Shown: positions 63,961 through 64,000 of the stretch, in pieces | Numbering within the stretch: the first letter of the stretch is position 1 | Layout of the letters: each line of letters begins with the position of its first letter | Assembly: GCA_035573895.1 (NCBI GenBank) | Contig: DATLZR010000009.1 | Span: forward strand, 1 to 64,000 | Direction of reading: 5' to 3' | DNA: 64,000 nucleotides | DNA from: Blastocatellia bacterium | Lineage (GTDB): Bacteria; Acidobacteriota; Blastocatellia; HR10 | The notes under the pieces: model-generated | Databases searched by the model: none | What the model saw: only the letters and a program-made list of their open reading frames with translations | Told to the model about the DNA's origin: nothing | Made by a program: the position numbers and the translations under genes

Positions 63961-64000
63961 CGCGAACTTTCCGGGCTGCAATTATCTTGCCAGCAGGAGG

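Overview
The window reads as the chromosome of a diderm, GC-rich bacterium, most likely an acidobacterium. The best lineage clue is the secreted von Willebrand factor A protein at 25636-26769, whose architecture matches the family described as acidobacterial VWFA-related. LptD shows an LPS-bearing outer membrane. HslUV, GroESL, Hsp33, an endonuclease-type MutL and a bacterial-type AspRS next to the only tRNA seen (tRNA-Asn) fit the same picture. No phage, transposase, integrase or CRISPR array was found. Lineage is inferred from gene content only.

Layout. 1-6.4 kb: an unknown coiled-coil membrane protein, uvrA, then a tightly overlapping operon of a TlpA-type thioredoxin, purC, cvpA and a small Fis-type HTH protein. 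6.5-11.1 kb: an adenosine-specific-kinase-like protein, a decayed coiled-coil gene, a small zinc-ribbon protein, a long UbiD decarboxylase and an unknown anchored coiled-coil protein. 11.5-17.7 kb: ruvB, an SCP2-domain protein, tRNA-Asn, hslVU, a fibronectin-III lipoprotein and an FAH-family hydrolase. 17.8-25.3 kb: groES-groEL, converging by 4 bp on the operon gamma-carbonic anhydrase-hisS-aspS-mutL. 25.6-28.4 kb: the VWFA gene, a putative toxin-antitoxin pair enclosed by a 94-bp direct repeat, and rsmD. 28.5-34.9 kb: lptD, aconitase and a YihY-type membrane protein. 35.1-41.5 kb: glycerate 2-kinase, converging on a TetR-led operon for a molybdenum hydroxylase that resembles 4-hydroxybenzoyl-CoA reductase, with an extra 57-codon ORF inside it. 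41.8-46.8 kb: a CusF-SCO copper chaperone, DUF420, an ABC-2 permease, mutM and a polyprenol-phosphate-mannose-synthase-like glycosyltransferase. 46.8-53.4 kb: a polysaccharide flippase, M14 peptidase, CDP-alcohol phosphatidyltransferase, TPR protein and an FTR1 iron permease with a Fur-box-like operator and a strong terminator. 53.7-64 kb: thiI with a cysteine desulfurase, hslO, an MFS exporter, the operon accD-folC-ldcA, and meaB-mce of methylmalonyl-CoA metabolism.

Three observations stand out. (1) The toxin-antitoxin cassette sits between two 94-bp repeats differing at one synonymous position. Recombination between them would remove the cassette and leave both flanking genes (VWFA and rsmD) intact. 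(2) The Hcr-like operon keeps the four-cysteine loop that distinguishes the HcrB flavoprotein, but has Gln where the molybdenum subunit normally has its active-site Glu, and it carries a Cys-rich micro-ORF between the large and flavoprotein subunits. (3) At about ten genes (uvrA, ruvB, hslV, glycerate kinase, SCO, DUF420, the glycosyltransferase, the TPR protein, nifS, accD) a good -10 hexamer ends only 6-14 nt before the start codon with no Shine-Dalgarno sequence, pointing to widespread leaderless or near-leaderless transcripts. Other genes here, such as groES and the hcr operon, have strong Shine-Dalgarno sites.
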